Notes: generated from the letters alone by a model not told the origin. Positions 1 through 8,551 are shown, counted from the stretch's first letter. The stretch: 34,015 bases of DNA from SFFI01 sp964398655 (GCA_964398655.1 CAYNNG010000022.1:1-34015); one strand, 5' to 3'. Numbers and translations are program-made.

Positions 1-4
1 TACT

Positions 5-40
5 GCGGCAAGGGGCTCTAGTGGAGCCCCTTGCTGCTTT
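5..40 (+). terminator. Rho-independent terminator of an upstream gene
   Basis: A perfect 11-bp GC-rich stem (8-18 with 24-34) closes a 5-nt loop. It extends outward through one G-T wobble and two more pairs, and TTTAATA follows. This looks like the end of a transcription unit lying to the left of the window. Confidence 0.8.
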
Positions 41-57
41 AATAGGACACCCTAGCG

Positions 58-63
58 TATAAT
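58..63 (+). promoter_or_regulatory. Candidate -10 element for the first gene
   Basis: A perfect TATAAT lies between the upstream terminator and the first gene, about 55 bases before its start codon. No good -35 hexamer is visible at 16-18 bases upstream, so the call rests on the -10 match and the context. Confidence 0.35.
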
Positions 64-116
64 GGTAAGAAGTGTTTAGGTGACTTGCTGGCATAATGCT
101 GCGAAAGGAGCTTCTT

Positions 117-350
117 ATGAGCGAAAAAATCCCAGGCTGGGAGGCTATATTTGTTGGTAAAGACCTGGAGGCCGACCTCTTGAAACCCCTCTTGATGGAT
201 AACGGAATTCAAGCTCAGATCCTCTCTACTCAAGGACGGGGATTTACCTTGAACGCGGGCAACGTCCTGGAGGACTATACCGTTTTTGTGCCAGAGGAAC
301 AGGCCGAAGAAGCCAGGCAAGTTGTAGCGGCCTTCTTTCAGCGCGATTAA
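117..350 (+). CDS. DUF2007-type small protein (putative signal-transducing family)
   Basis: This 77-residue soluble protein resembles the DUF2007 family. Members are short alpha/beta proteins with a pattern like 'W..I..G.D...AE.LK.LL...GI.A.I', then a V/F-rich strand and a final helix with 'EEA..VV'. The ATG at 117 is chosen because AAAGGAG (104-110) sits 6 bases before it. An in-frame ATG at 96 would include the ribosome binding site in the coding region and has none of its own. No signal peptide, membrane segment or metal motif is seen. The family is described as putatively signal-transducing but has no firm biochemical role. It precedes dtd by 48 bases and may share its transcript. Confidence 0.65.
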   Translation: MSEKIPGWEAIFVGKDLEADLLKPLLMDNGIQAQILSTQGRGFTLNAGNVLEDYTVFVPEEQAEEARQVVAAFFQRD

Positions 351-398
351 TCAAGGAATAAGCACCAAACTAGGTGTATATATAGTAAGGAGAAAGTA

Positions 399-845
399 AT
401 GCGTGCCTTAGTGCAAAGAGTATCTCAAGCTTCTGTGTCGATTAATGGGGGAGAGCCTAAAGGTATTGGCCAAGGATTCGTGGTGCTCTTAGGTGTGGGC
501 AGTCAGGATACGCGGGAGGAAGCAGATAAGCTGTGGCGCAAAATTGCTAACCTGCGTATTTTCCCTGATGACCAGGGCAAGACTAATCTTTCGCTGGGTC
601 AGGTGGGAGGCAATATCCTCCTGGTATCACAGTTCACGCTGTTTGCCAACTGCAGGAGAGGCAATAGGCCTTCTTTTATTGAAGCAGCAAGTCCTGTCCA
701 AGGTGAAGAGTTATATGAATACTTTAAGACCTTGGTCGGCATAGAATATCCGGACTATGTGTGCGGAGAATTTGGTGCCTCCATGGATGTAAGTCTGGTC
801 AACCACGGCCCTTTCACGATTTGGCTGGATACAGACCAGCTCTAA
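399..845 (+). CDS. dtd: D-aminoacyl-tRNA deacylase
   Basis: This 148-residue cytoplasmic homodimeric enzyme hydrolyses D-aminoacyl-tRNA (and Gly-tRNA-Ala), keeping D-amino acids out of protein. The length is typical of the family. The N-terminus MRALVQRVSQASVS is characteristic. The active-site motif SQFTLFANCRRGNRPSF is present near residues 78-94. The second signature, NHGPFT near the C-terminus, carries the Gly-cis-Pro that excludes L-aminoacyl substrates. AAGGAGA precedes the ATG at a normal distance. In many Firmicutes dtd lies beside relA/spoT. That neighbour is not visible here; malQ follows instead, after 48 bases. Confidence 0.95.
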   Translation: MRALVQRVSQASVSINGGEPKGIGQGFVVLLGVGSQDTREEADKLWRKIANLRIFPDDQGKTNLSLGQVGGNILLVSQFTLFANCRRGNRPSFIEAASPVQGEELYEYFKTLVGIEYPDYVCGEFGASMDVSLVNHGPFTIWLDTDQL

Positions 846-893
846 ACGGGCTATGTTAAAATAGGCCTAATTATTTCCGGGAGGAGGCGCTCT

Positions 894-2420
894 ATGACGC
901 GTGCGGCTGGCATCCTACTACCTATATTTTCTTTACCGGGTCCCTTTGCGGCGGGAGTTTTTGGCGATGAAGCAGTAGAACTGGCTCAAGTCTTGCAGAA
1001 AGCCAAAATTAAGGAATGGCTCATCTTACCCCTTAACCCTCCGGGAGCGGCTTATTCTCCCTATGCTGCGACCTCCAGCTTTGCGGGTAATCCGGGCTTT
1101 ATTGATCCCCGAGATTTAAGAAGACGGGGCCTGCTGCAGCAAGAGGAACTCCAAGCCCTGTTTACAGATTATCAGCAGCAGATAGACTATGCGGGCTTTT
1201 TTGAACAGCAAGAACATGTCTTGCGCCTAGCCCTCAGCAGGCTAAAAGCTAAGGACGAGCAGGCCCTAGAAGAGTTTGTGGAAGAAGAGAACTACTGGCT
1301 GCAAGATTATGCCAGTTTCATGACTATCCGCAAACATTTTAATAACCTACCTTGGTGGGAATGGCCAGACAAGTCTCTAGAGCAAAAGAACAGCTTCGCG
1401 GTTCAAGAGTTTATCGAACAGCATCAAGAAGATTACCGGTATTACTGCTACGAACAATACGAGTTTCATAGGCAATGGGCCGAGGTACGCAAGAAGATTA
1501 ATGACTGTGAAGTCAGCCTCATCGGTGATATTCCTATTTATCCTGCCGCGGATTCCGCGGACTTGTGGGGCAAGCGGTCGATTTTTGAAACGGATGAGGA
1601 AGGCCATCCCACCCGGGTCGCGGGTGTCCCGCCGGATTATTTTTCCGAGAATGGGCAGCTATGGGGCAACCCGCTCTATAATTGGGAGCAGCTGGCGGAG
1701 CAAGACTACGACTATTGGCGCCACCGCATAGCTAAAACTCTGGACTTTTGCGATAAGTTGCGCATAGACCATTTCCGCGGCTTTGAGTCCTACTGGGCTG
1801 TACCGGCGGATGAAAAAACCGCAGTAGAGGGTACCTGGGAAAAAGGCCCGGCTATGGACCTTTTCGGACCCTTGCTCAAGAATTTCCCGCCTAACTCTAT
1901 CATTGCCGAGGACTTGGGCGTAGTGACCGAGGGCGTTACAGAATTTTTAAAAGCCTCCGGCCTGCCCGGCATGAAGGTCTTACAATTTGCCTTTAACCCG
2001 GAGGACAAGGATTCGGTAGACCGTCCACACTCCTATGTCAGAAACTGTGTAGCCTTTACGGGAACCCATGACAATGACACGCTCTTGGGCTGGGCGAGGT
2101 CGCTATCTCCTAACCACTGGCACTTTGTTTGTACCTATCTGGGAATTCCAGAAGAGGCCCGCGATCCTGGCCAGGAGGGCTCAGGCAACCAGCTTTGCCG
2201 CAGGGCCATTCTGACTCTCTTCCAGAGTGTGGCCAATGAGGTGATTATTCCTGTACAGGACATATTGGGTTTGGGTACAGATTATCGGATTAACTTACCC
2301 GGCTCCGTGAGCCCGCGCAACTGGACTATCCGCTTTAGCCGAGAGCAGATTGACTCCCTGGATTTTACCTGGTTGGAGGAGATTATTATTGCCACGCAAA
2401 GAGACGAGGCTCTAGAGTAA
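894..2420 (+). CDS. malQ: 4-alpha-glucanotransferase (amylomaltase, GH77)
   Basis: This 508-residue cytoplasmic enzyme transfers maltodextrin segments between 1,4-glucans in glycogen or maltodextrin metabolism. GH77 motifs occur in order: the substrate cleft SPYAATSSFAGNP near residue 55, GDIPIYPA near 212, and GVPPDYFS near 244. The catalytic nucleophile is D292 in RIDHFRGF, the acid/base is E339 in IAEDLG, and the transition-state aspartate is D393 in GTHDND. All three catalytic residues are present and the length is normal. GGGAGGAGG lies just upstream of the ATG. No glgP or maltose transporter is next to it, so it appears as a stand-alone gene. The downstream ruvC begins 8 bases later, suggesting cotranscription without functional linkage. 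Confidence 0.96.
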   Translation: MTRAAGILLPIFSLPGPFAAGVFGDEAVELAQVLQKAKIKEWLILPLNPPGAAYSPYAATSSFAGNPGFIDPRDLRRRGLLQQEELQALFTDYQQQIDYAGFFEQQEHVLRLALSRLKAKDEQALEEFVEEENYWLQDYASFMTIRKHFNNLPWWEWPDKSLEQKNSFAVQEFIEQHQEDYRYYCYEQYEFHRQWAEVRKKINDCEVSLIGDIPIYPAADSADLWGKRSIFETDEEGHPTRVAGVPPDYFSENGQLWGNPLYNWEQLAEQDYDYWRHRIAKTLDFCDKLRIDHFRGFESYWAVPADEKTAVEGTWEKGPAMDLFGPLLKNFPPNSIIAEDLGVVTEGVTEFLKASGLPGMKVLQFAFNPEDKDSVDRPHSYVRNCVAFTGTHDNDTLLGWARSLSPNHWHFVCTYLGIPEEARDPGQEGSGNQLCRRAILTLFQSVANEVIIPVQDILGLGTDYRINLPGSVSPRNWTIRFSREQIDSLDFTWLEEIIIATQRDEALE

Positions 2421-2428
2421 TATTTAAA

Positions 2429-2968
2429 ATGCCTAAAGTAGATACAGTAGAACAGAGACCGGGTTTCCGCATACTAGGTATCGACCCTGGCTATGCCCGT
2501 ACTGGTTATGCTATTTTGGACTGTGTGCATGATAAGTTTAGGGTCGTAGACTATGGCCTGATAGAAACTTCAGCCCAGACGCCCTTCCCCCAGCGCCTGC
2601 TGACCATTGACCGGGCTATCTCCAGCCTGTGTGACCAGTTTACCCCGGAGGTGATGGCTATAGAAGAGCTTTTCTTCTATAGGAATATTACTACAGCCAT
2701 TGGCACCGCCCAAGCCCGAGGGGTAGCGGTGACAGCAGCTGCACGGAAGGGTCTGGAAGTTTACGAATACACACCCATGCAGGTAAAACTAGCGGTTACC
2801 GGCTATGGCAATGCGGCCAAGGAGCAAGTGCAGGCTATGGTCAAGGTTATTTTAGGCTTGAAGGCTGTACCTAAACCTGACGATGTGGCCGATGCCATCG
2901 CGATTGCTATTTGCCATGGCCACTCCGGCAACCGGAGAGAGGCCTTGGCGGTAGGTGGCTACCAATAG
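2429..2968 (+). CDS. ruvC: Holliday junction resolvase RuvC
   Basis: This 179-residue endonuclease cuts Holliday junctions during recombinational repair as part of the RuvABC resolvasome. The RNase H-like fold carries its four acidic catalytic residues: D19 in GIDPG, E79 in AIEELFF, and D152 and D155 in PDDVADAIAIA. There is a 12-residue N-terminal extension before the usual start of the first strand. The ribosome binding site is weak, and the ATG lies only 8 bases after the malQ stop, so translation may depend on coupling to malQ. ruvA and ruvB follow in the order expected for Firmicutes and Actinobacteria that keep ruvC in the operon. Confidence 0.96.
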   Translation: MPKVDTVEQRPGFRILGIDPGYARTGYAILDCVHDKFRVVDYGLIETSAQTPFPQRLLTIDRAISSLCDQFTPEVMAIEELFFYRNITTAIGTAQARGVAVTAAARKGLEVYEYTPMQVKLAVTGYGNAAKEQVQAMVKVILGLKAVPKPDDVADAIAIAICHGHSGNRREALAVGGYQ

Positions 2969-2999
2969 TTCGTGCTAAAAATAGAGTAAGGATCTAGAC

Positions 3000-3626
3000 A
3001 TGATTGCCTTTATTGAAGGAAAAGTTGTAGAAAAGAATCCCGACCATCTCATCCTTGTGAATCAAGGTATGGGCTATCGGTTAAACTATGACCCCCTATA
3101 TGCTTCGCGCATGCCAGGCTTAGGGGAGAATGCTAGGATTTATACCTATCTATATGTGAGGGAGGACGACCTTAGCCTCTATGCTTTTCCGGTTGCGGAG
3201 GAGAAGCAGCTGTTTGAGCTGTTAATTACCGTTTCGGGTATTGGGGCAAAACTGGGGGGCACGATCGTAGCCTCCATTAATCCTGCGGAATTTGCCCTGG
3301 CTATTTTGAATAATGACCTGTCCAGACTCACGCAAATCAAAGGGGTGGGTAAAAAGACTGCCCAGCGTATGGTTTTGGAACTCAAGGATAAAATCAGTAA
3401 CGACCAGAGCTGGGCGAGTGATGAAGGTCTGGCTCAAGCCCTGCAGCAAGGAAGTAGAAGTGAGACGTCCGGCATGACGGCAGAAGCCTTAGCGGCCCTG
3501 CAGGTATTAGGCTATAGTCAGAAAGAGGCTAGCCGGGCTGTTGGCCAGGCTTTACAGGAAGCAGGAGAGAATCCCGCTCTGAATGACTTAATCCGCCTGG
3601 CCCTTAAGCACATGGCGCAAGTATAA
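3000..3626 (+). CDS. ruvA: Holliday junction branch migration protein RuvA
   Basis: This 208-residue protein binds four-way junction DNA as a tetramer and loads the RuvB motors. An N-terminal OB-fold (about residues 1-62) precedes two helix-hairpin-helix motifs, VSGIGAKLG near residue 78 and IKGVGKKTAQRM near 113. A linker then leads to a C-terminal RuvB-binding three-helix domain (about 158-208, with EALAALQVLGYSQKEA). TAAGGAT precedes the ATG by 7 bases. It lies 31 bases after ruvC and 19 bases before ruvB, consistent with one operon. Confidence 0.97.
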   Translation: MIAFIEGKVVEKNPDHLILVNQGMGYRLNYDPLYASRMPGLGENARIYTYLYVREDDLSLYAFPVAEEKQLFELLITVSGIGAKLGGTIVASINPAEFALAILNNDLSRLTQIKGVGKKTAQRMVLELKDKISNDQSWASDEGLAQALQQGSRSETSGMTAEALAALQVLGYSQKEASRAVGQALQEAGENPALNDLIRLALKHMAQV

Positions 3627-3645
3627 GGAAATCAAGTAACTAGCA

Positions 3646-4776
3646 ATGACACAAGACGGTTTTTACAGTATATACAACCCGGAAGACGCCTATGAATCCT
3701 ATGAGGATGACCGCTTCATTTCCCGCGAGAGAATCTCCTCCGACCGTGAAGACAACGGCATGCGGCCCAGCAGCTGGGAGGAGTACTTTGGTCAGGATAA
3801 GATTAAGTCTAATTTAGCAGTATATATTCAAGCGGCCTTGGAACGTGGAGATGCCCTAGACCATGTATTGCTTTATGGCCCTCCGGGACTGGGTAAAACT
3901 ACCTTGGCCTCAATCATCGCGGGTGAACTGGGTGTACAGATGAAGATTACTTCCGGCCCGGCTATTGAACGCCAGGGGGATTTAGCTGCGATTCTTACGA
4001 ATCTGCAAGAACGGGATGTGCTGTTTATTGATGAAATTCATCGCCTCAACCGCCAGGTGGAAGAAATCCTTTACCCCGCGATGGAAGACTATGCTCTGGA
4101 CATCATGCTTGGCAAGGGCCCTTCCGCGCGGTCAATCCGCCTGGACCTGCCTCATTTCACCTTGATTGGCGCCACCACCAGGGCGGGCTTACTGACCTCA
4201 CCCTTGCGTGACCGTTTTGGCATGATTCTCCGCCTGGAGCTCTATAGCCCCCAAGAGATCGCGCAAATCATCGCCCGTAATGCTCAAGTTTTAAATATGG
4301 GAATCACCGATGAGGCCTTGCAGATGGTTTCAGGCCGCTGCCGCGGCACGCCCCGAGTGGCTATCCGAATCTTGAGGCGTCTGAGAGACTTTGCGCAGGT
4401 GATGGGCAAGGAAGCCATTGATCGTGAGGTTGTAACCAAAGGCCTACAGGCCTTAGAAATTGATGAACTAGGCCTCGATGCTACGGATATTAACCTCATG
4501 CAAAATATGGCGCAAATGTTTGATGGTGGCCCTGTGGGCCTTGATACCCTGGCGGCGGGGACTGGCGAAGATGCGGGAACTATTGAGGATGTATATGAGC
4601 CGTATCTCATGCAGTTGGGCTTTATTTCTAAAACTCCGCGCGGCCGCGTGCTTACCCGCTTGGCGTATGACCATTTGGGTTTGCCTTATCCCGACCAGAG
4701 CGGCGATTCTGGAGAATCTGCTCCACCCAAAGCTCAAGATAAACAATTAAGCTTTGACTTGGGCCCGGAGGCCTAA
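3646..4776 (+). CDS. ruvB: Holliday junction branch migration helicase RuvB
   Basis: This 376-residue AAA+ ATPase forms hexameric rings that pump DNA through the RuvA-bound junction. Walker A is GPPGLGKTT (residues 78-86), Walker B is LFIDEIH (about 126-132), sensor 1 is GATTRAG, and the arginine-finger region is SPLRDRFG. A C-terminal winged-helix domain contains the usual EPYLMQLGFI..TPRGR signature. The first 38 residues form an acidic, Tyr-rich leader longer than in most RuvB proteins. The Shine-Dalgarno-like AAGGA is about 17 bases from the ATG, so the start is less certain than the identity. A start at the internal Met39 would give a shorter than usual N-terminus. Confidence 0.97.
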   Translation: MTQDGFYSIYNPEDAYESYEDDRFISRERISSDREDNGMRPSSWEEYFGQDKIKSNLAVYIQAALERGDALDHVLLYGPPGLGKTTLASIIAGELGVQMKITSGPAIERQGDLAAILTNLQERDVLFIDEIHRLNRQVEEILYPAMEDYALDIMLGKGPSARSIRLDLPHFTLIGATTRAGLLTSPLRDRFGMILRLELYSPQEIAQIIARNAQVLNMGITDEALQMVSGRCRGTPRVAIRILRRLRDFAQVMGKEAIDREVVTKGLQALEIDELGLDATDINLMQNMAQMFDGGPVGLDTLAAGTGEDAGTIEDVYEPYLMQLGFISKTPRGRVLTRLAYDHLGLPYPDQSGDSGESAPPKAQDKQLSFDLGPEA

Positions 4777-4801
4777 CCGGCATTAAGACTAGCACGAATA
4801 T

Positions 4802-5428
4802 ATGGAAATTAATTTAGAGGATTTAACATCGCAAGGTTTATTACTGCATGCTTGTTGTGGCCCCTGCGCAGAATACCCACTCAAGAACTATCGGGCCAAG
4901 GGAGTCCAGCCTGTAGTCTATTACTATAACCCCAACATCCACCCTAAGAAAGAATGGCAACGCAGATATGAGTCCCTGGCACAACTGGCCCAGTCTCAAG
5001 CGTCAAAGCTTTTAGTAAGTACAGACTTTGACCAGGCTTCCTGGCTGGCCTTGGGGGAAACGCCTGAACGCTGCTTATTTTGTTATGCCTGCCGTATGCG
5101 GGCCACAGCCCGGAAGGCTCAAGAATTAGGTCTGAAATACTTTACCACTACGCTGTTGATTTCTCCCTATCAGCAAAGAGACGCCATTATTGCCGCCGGC
5201 CACCAGGCGGCCGCGGAATATGGCCGAGTTTTTCTGGAAGAGGATTGGCGTGATCATTTCCGTGAAGGTCAGTGCCTAGCCAGAGAAGATGGACTCTACC
5301 GGCAAAAGTACTGTGGTTGCCTGGTCTCCCTGAAAAATTCCCAGTTTAAACGTAAAGTAGGGAAGTCTCTCATGGCCTTTGAGCCCCAGGGGGGAACCCC
5401 TCAGCCCCAGGTCTGTAAACTGAGCTAA
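4802..5428 (+). CDS. queH: Epoxyqueuosine reductase QueH
   Basis: This 208-residue protein of the QueH (DUF208) family catalyses the last step of tRNA queuosine synthesis, reducing epoxyqueuosine, and is unrelated to the cobalamin enzyme QueG. The family cysteines are present: HACCGPC (C18, C19, C22), CLFCYAC (C91, C94, C97) and YCGC (C171, C173). These are the expected metal-cluster and redox ligands. It lies 25 bases after ruvB; Firmicutes often carry queA and tgt immediately after ruvB, so the queuosine link at this position fits. queA and tgt themselves are not in the window. No good ribosome binding site precedes the ATG. Confidence 0.9.
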   Translation: MEINLEDLTSQGLLLHACCGPCAEYPLKNYRAKGVQPVVYYYNPNIHPKKEWQRRYESLAQLAQSQASKLLVSTDFDQASWLALGETPERCLFCYACRMRATARKAQELGLKYFTTTLLISPYQQRDAIIAAGHQAAAEYGRVFLEEDWRDHFREGQCLAREDGLYRQKYCGCLVSLKNSQFKRKVGKSLMAFEPQGGTPQPQVCKLS

Positions 5429-5442
5429 TTTAGGAGAGAATC

Positions 5443-7326
5443 ATGCCCTTAGATGGAATTTCTGCAAATTTCTTAAGACAAGAGCTGGCAGACCACTTAG
5501 TGGGAGCCCGCCTCAACCAGGTCTGGCAGACGGCTAATTCTGCCCTCTACCTGCAATTCCGCCGCCCAGGGAAAAACTTAGGCTTACATATTTCAATTAA
5601 TCCTGCCCAAGCTGCTATTTATCTTGAGGCTCACAATCCTCCGCGCTTGAAAAATCAGGCGAATTTCATCCAATCCCTTAGGAAAAGGCTTTTAGGGGCA
5701 GAACTCATGGAGGTTAGTGGCCCGGACTGTGAGCGTATCTTCAATTTAGTTTTTCAGGGTACTAACGAAATCGGGGACATCGAGCGTCATACCCTAGTTG
5801 CGGAAATTATGGGCAAACACTCTAACCTGGTTTTAGTGAGGGAAAATGGCATTATTCATGACTCCTTCCGGCATATAGATTCTTCACTCAACCGCTATCG
5901 AGAAATCATGCCTGCCCGGCCCTATGTATCTCCTCCCGAGCAAAATAAGCTGCTTTTTCGCGACTTTCTGGGAGAGCTTAATGCCTATCTTTCAGGTGAA
6001 AGAATCCTGCCTTTTTTAGCAACAGAATCTGGCACGAAGACTTGTGACCGCTATTTACTTGCCAAATTGGCTGGTTTTTCTCCCTTGCTGGCTCAGGATG
6101 TTTGTTTTAGGGCAGGTTTGCCAGACCATCTGCAAATGCGCGATATGAGCCCTGAACAAAGGCTCAGCTTAAGCATTTCTCTTGCCCGGCTTTTCCAAAC
6201 CCTGTCTCAGGGCAAAACCAGACCTGCCTTGTATTTTATTCAGGCGGGTGACCGCGAGGCCAAGGAGTTTTACAGCCTGCCTTTGAAATTATTTCCGCGC
6301 AGGGAGCCCTATCCCAATTTATCCGCGGCCATAGCGGCCTTTTACCGCCAAAAAAGCCAAGCGGAGGACTTGACCCAGCTCCGGCACAAGATAGACCACC
6401 AGCTTAAGCGCCTGCAGAAGACCCATGCCAGACGCTACCAGAGCCACTTGCAGGACCTGCAAGAAGGTGAAAAGGCGGAGACCTACAAACTCTATGGTGA
6501 CCTTCTGCAAGCCAAGATCTATCAGATACCGGCCAAGGCAGATAAGGTTACGGTGGAAAATTATTATGAAGCTGAGCTGCCTTTGATCGATATTCCCTTA
6601 GATCCTGCTTTGAATCCCGCGCAGAATGTAAATCACTACTATAGGCTTTATCGCAAGACTAAAGAGAAAGCCCGCAGAGCGAGAATCTATCTCAGGCAGG
6701 ATGAACTGGAAGGGGAGTGGCTGGATAATTTACAAGTTCTTTTGGAGCGGATGGATAGTCTGGAGGATGGCCAGGCGATTTTAGAGGAGCTGCGGAGTCA
6801 AGCTCAGCCGGAAGATGCCAGCAGTGAAGAGCCTGAAGACCTGCCCTTAGGTCAGATTTTGAATCCAGGCAAGCCTGGAAAAAAGGGCAAATATAAAGCC
6901 AGCCAGAGGAAGGGTCAGCAAACTAAGTCTAAAAAAAGGCAGAAAGAAATTCGCAGTACTCCGGCTTATCGCGAATTTACCACCAGCGAGGGCTATTTAG
7001 TTCAGGTTGGCCGTAACAACTTGGCTAATGACCGCTTAACCTTCAAGAAGGCTCGCAAAGATGATCTGTGGTTCCATGCCCGGAATATGCCAGGTTCCCA
7101 TACGGTTTTACGTACTGAGGGTAAGGAAGCTTCGGCCCTGGCTATTGAGGAAGCAGCGTCCATAGCGGCTTATTTTTCTTCCGGCAATCAGACGGGGTCT
7201 GGTGTCAAGTTAGAGGTGGACTATTGTCCGGTCAAGCAAGTAAGCCGCATTCCCGGAGCAAAGCCCGGCCTCGTAACCTACAAAGATTTCCAGACGGCCT
7301 ATGTCGAGGCAAAACTGCCGGACTAG
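5443..7326 (+). CDS. rqcH: Rqc2 homologue RqcH (NFACT family, formerly fibronectin-binding protein)
   Basis: This 627-residue ribosome-associated quality control factor binds stalled 50S subunits with peptidyl-tRNA and recruits tRNA-Ala to add C-terminal alanine tails. NFACT-N occupies about residues 1-200. A helical and coiled-coil region covers about 290-440 with repeated charged heptads, and a basic Lys-rich linker lies near 470-500. NFACT-R follows, with GYLVQVGRNNLANDRLTF and DLWFHARNMPGSH around 520-555. The N-terminal motif usually written D97-R98 reads E97-R98 here (in CERIF), a conservative change. TAGGAGAG precedes the ATG. The surface-adhesin annotation seen for older homologues is probably secondary. 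Confidence 0.94.
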   Translation: MPLDGISANFLRQELADHLVGARLNQVWQTANSALYLQFRRPGKNLGLHISINPAQAAIYLEAHNPPRLKNQANFIQSLRKRLLGAELMEVSGPDCERIFNLVFQGTNEIGDIERHTLVAEIMGKHSNLVLVRENGIIHDSFRHIDSSLNRYREIMPARPYVSPPEQNKLLFRDFLGELNAYLSGERILPFLATESGTKTCDRYLLAKLAGFSPLLAQDVCFRAGLPDHLQMRDMSPEQRLSLSISLARLFQTLSQGKTRPALYFIQAGDREAKEFYSLPLKLFPRREPYPNLSAAIAAFYRQKSQAEDLTQLRHKIDHQLKRLQKTHARRYQSHLQDLQEGEKAETYKLYGDLLQAKIYQIPAKADKVTVENYYEAELPLIDIPLDPALNPAQNVNHYYRLYRKTKEKARRARIYLRQDELEGEWLDNLQVLLERMDSLEDGQAILEELRSQAQPEDASSEEPEDLPLGQILNPGKPGKKGKYKASQRKGQQTKSKKRQKEIRSTPAYREFTTSEGYLVQVGRNNLANDRLTFKKARKDDLWFHARNMPGSHTVLRTEGKEASALAIEEAASIAAYFSSGNQTGSGVKLEVDYCPVKQVSRIPGAKPGLVTYKDFQTAYVEAKLPD

Positions 7327-7352
7327 GGCTTACTCTGTGCAGGCAGAGAACA

Positions 7353-7361
7353 TGGTATAAT
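7353..7361 (+). promoter_or_regulatory. Extended -10 promoter element before the small membrane protein and nagB
   Basis: TGGTATAAT is a full extended -10 (TGn plus TATAAT), with no good -35. It lies just after the rqcH stop and about 20 bases before the next start codon, so it would give a very short leader. It could drive the 7382-8457 pair. Confidence 0.5.
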
Positions 7362-7381
7362 TTTTTCCATGTGAGGTGGCC

Positions 7382-7690
7382 ATGGCCAGGAAGCAAGCAA
7401 ACAGTAAAAGCAAAGCACAAAGTAAGTCCAAAGCTAAAAATCAGCCTGTACCAGAATCTTCCAATTCAGGGCTGGAAAATCTCAAGCAATTTTTCTGGCA
7501 GCATGCGTGGGGTAAATTTATTCTGGCATGCCTACTTACGGTCTTAGTCTTTTTTCTTAACTTGCTCCTTGCTCAAGACCACTTGGAAATCTTCAGCCTG
7601 CTTTGGGGCGTAGAAATTTTACTGCTCATTATTGTAGGCTGGGGTGTATTTCTTTACCGCCGTCATCAGGAAAGGGAGGACGAACACTAA
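7382..7690 (+). CDS. Small two-helix membrane protein, unknown function
   Basis: I do not recognise this 102-residue protein. It begins with a very basic, Ser/Lys/Gln-rich cytoplasmic-looking stretch of about 30 residues (repeated KSKAQSKSKAK). Two predicted transmembrane helices follow (about residues 43-63 and 75-95), then a charged tail ending RRHQEREDEH. By the positive-inside rule both ends would be cytoplasmic. ATG 7382 has AGGTGG only 2 bases before it, so a GTG start two codons upstream (7376) is possible. Its stop overlaps the nagB start in a TAATG, so the two are translationally coupled. That says little about function. Confidence 0.6.
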   Translation: MARKQANSKSKAQSKSKAKNQPVPESSNSGLENLKQFFWQHAWGKFILACLLTVLVFFLNLLLAQDHLEIFSLLWGVEILLLIIVGWGVFLYRRHQEREDEH

Positions 7691-8457
7691 TGGAAATTCA
7701 AGTATTTGAAAACTATGAAGAGCTGAGCATTAACGCTGCGCGTCTAGTCGCAGCCCAAGTCCGTTTGAAACCCGATAGTGTCTTAGGCCTAGCTACCGGC
7801 TCCACGCCTCTGGGCATGTACGCAGAGCTCGTGCGTATGCACGAGGAAGAGAACCTTGACTTTTCCGAAGTTACTACCCTGAACTTAGACGAATATCTCG
7901 GCCTGGGTGAGAACGACGACCAGTCCTATGTATATTTCATGCGGGAGCATCTCTTCTCCAAGATAAACATTGATCCTGATGCTACCTTCTTGCCGGATGG
8001 CCTCGCGGAAGATCCGGAAGATGCTGCCATGCAGTACGAAATGCTGGCTAATATGCTGCCTCGGGACCTGCAAATCTTGGGTATTGGCCGGAACGGCCAT
8101 ATTGGCTTCAACGAGCCTGACGATGTCTTCCCTGTAGAGACCCATGTTACTGACCTCACGGAATCTACCATTGAGGCTAATCAGCGCTTTTTCAAGAGTG
8201 AGGATGAAGTGCCCCGCCAAGCCATTACCATGGGGATGAAGCAAATTATGGCGGCCAAGAAGATTTTGCTTCTGGCTTCAGGCGCAGAGAAAGCTGAAAC
8301 CATTGCTGACCTTGTCTTTGGTGAAGTTACCAGCCAAGTTCCTGCTTCCATCCTAAACCTGCACCCGGATGTCATCATCATGCTGGATGAGCCAGCTGCA
8401 CGCTACCTAGTTGAAGAGTATGGCTTTGATGATGACGAGGAAGAAGACGAAGACTAA
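7690..8457 (+). CDS. nagB: Glucosamine-6-phosphate deaminase
   Basis: This 255-residue cytoplasmic enzyme converts glucosamine-6-phosphate to fructose-6-phosphate and ammonia, feeding amino sugars into glycolysis. Signatures are LGLATGSTPLGMY (phosphate-binding loop), LNLDEYLGL (with the catalytic Asp) and GIGRNGHIGFNEP (with the active-site His). ATG 7690 is chosen because AGGGAGG lies about 10 bases upstream and the reading overlaps the previous stop; a longer in-frame reading from 7603 would run inside the membrane-protein gene. The C-terminus carries an unusual acidic tail (DDDEEEDED). The usual partner nagA is absent. A strong terminator follows. Confidence 0.96.
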   Translation: MEIQVFENYEELSINAARLVAAQVRLKPDSVLGLATGSTPLGMYAELVRMHEEENLDFSEVTTLNLDEYLGLGENDDQSYVYFMREHLFSKINIDPDATFLPDGLAEDPEDAAMQYEMLANMLPRDLQILGIGRNGHIGFNEPDDVFPVETHVTDLTESTIEANQRFFKSEDEVPRQAITMGMKQIMAAKKILLLASGAEKAETIADLVFGEVTSQVPASILNLHPDVIIMLDEPAARYLVEEYGFDDDEEEDED

Positions 8458-8513
8458 AGACTAAGTCATACTTGAGACTCTAATTAATAAGCCCCAGCTG
8501 CTGATTGAATTTA

Positions 8514-8551
8514 AAAAGCACCAGTAAACTCTTGAGGTTACTGGTGCTTTT
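8514..8551. terminator. Bidirectional terminator between convergent nagB and PRPP synthetase genes
   Basis: A perfect 14-bp stem (8514-8527 with 8538-8551) encloses a 10-nt loop. It has A-rich and T-rich flanks on both sides, so it can terminate transcription from either direction. The surrounding 168-base gap (8458-8625) shows nothing else. Confidence 0.9.

Noticed and set aside
4777..4801. preQ1 riboswitch controlling queH
   Set aside because: Only 25 bases separate ruvB and queH, too short for the element, and no matching pattern is present.
7603..7689. Longer nagB start inside the membrane-protein gene
   Set aside because: The extra residues read out of frame through the neighbouring coding sequence, match nothing in NagB proteins, and a strong ribosome binding site serves ATG 7690.
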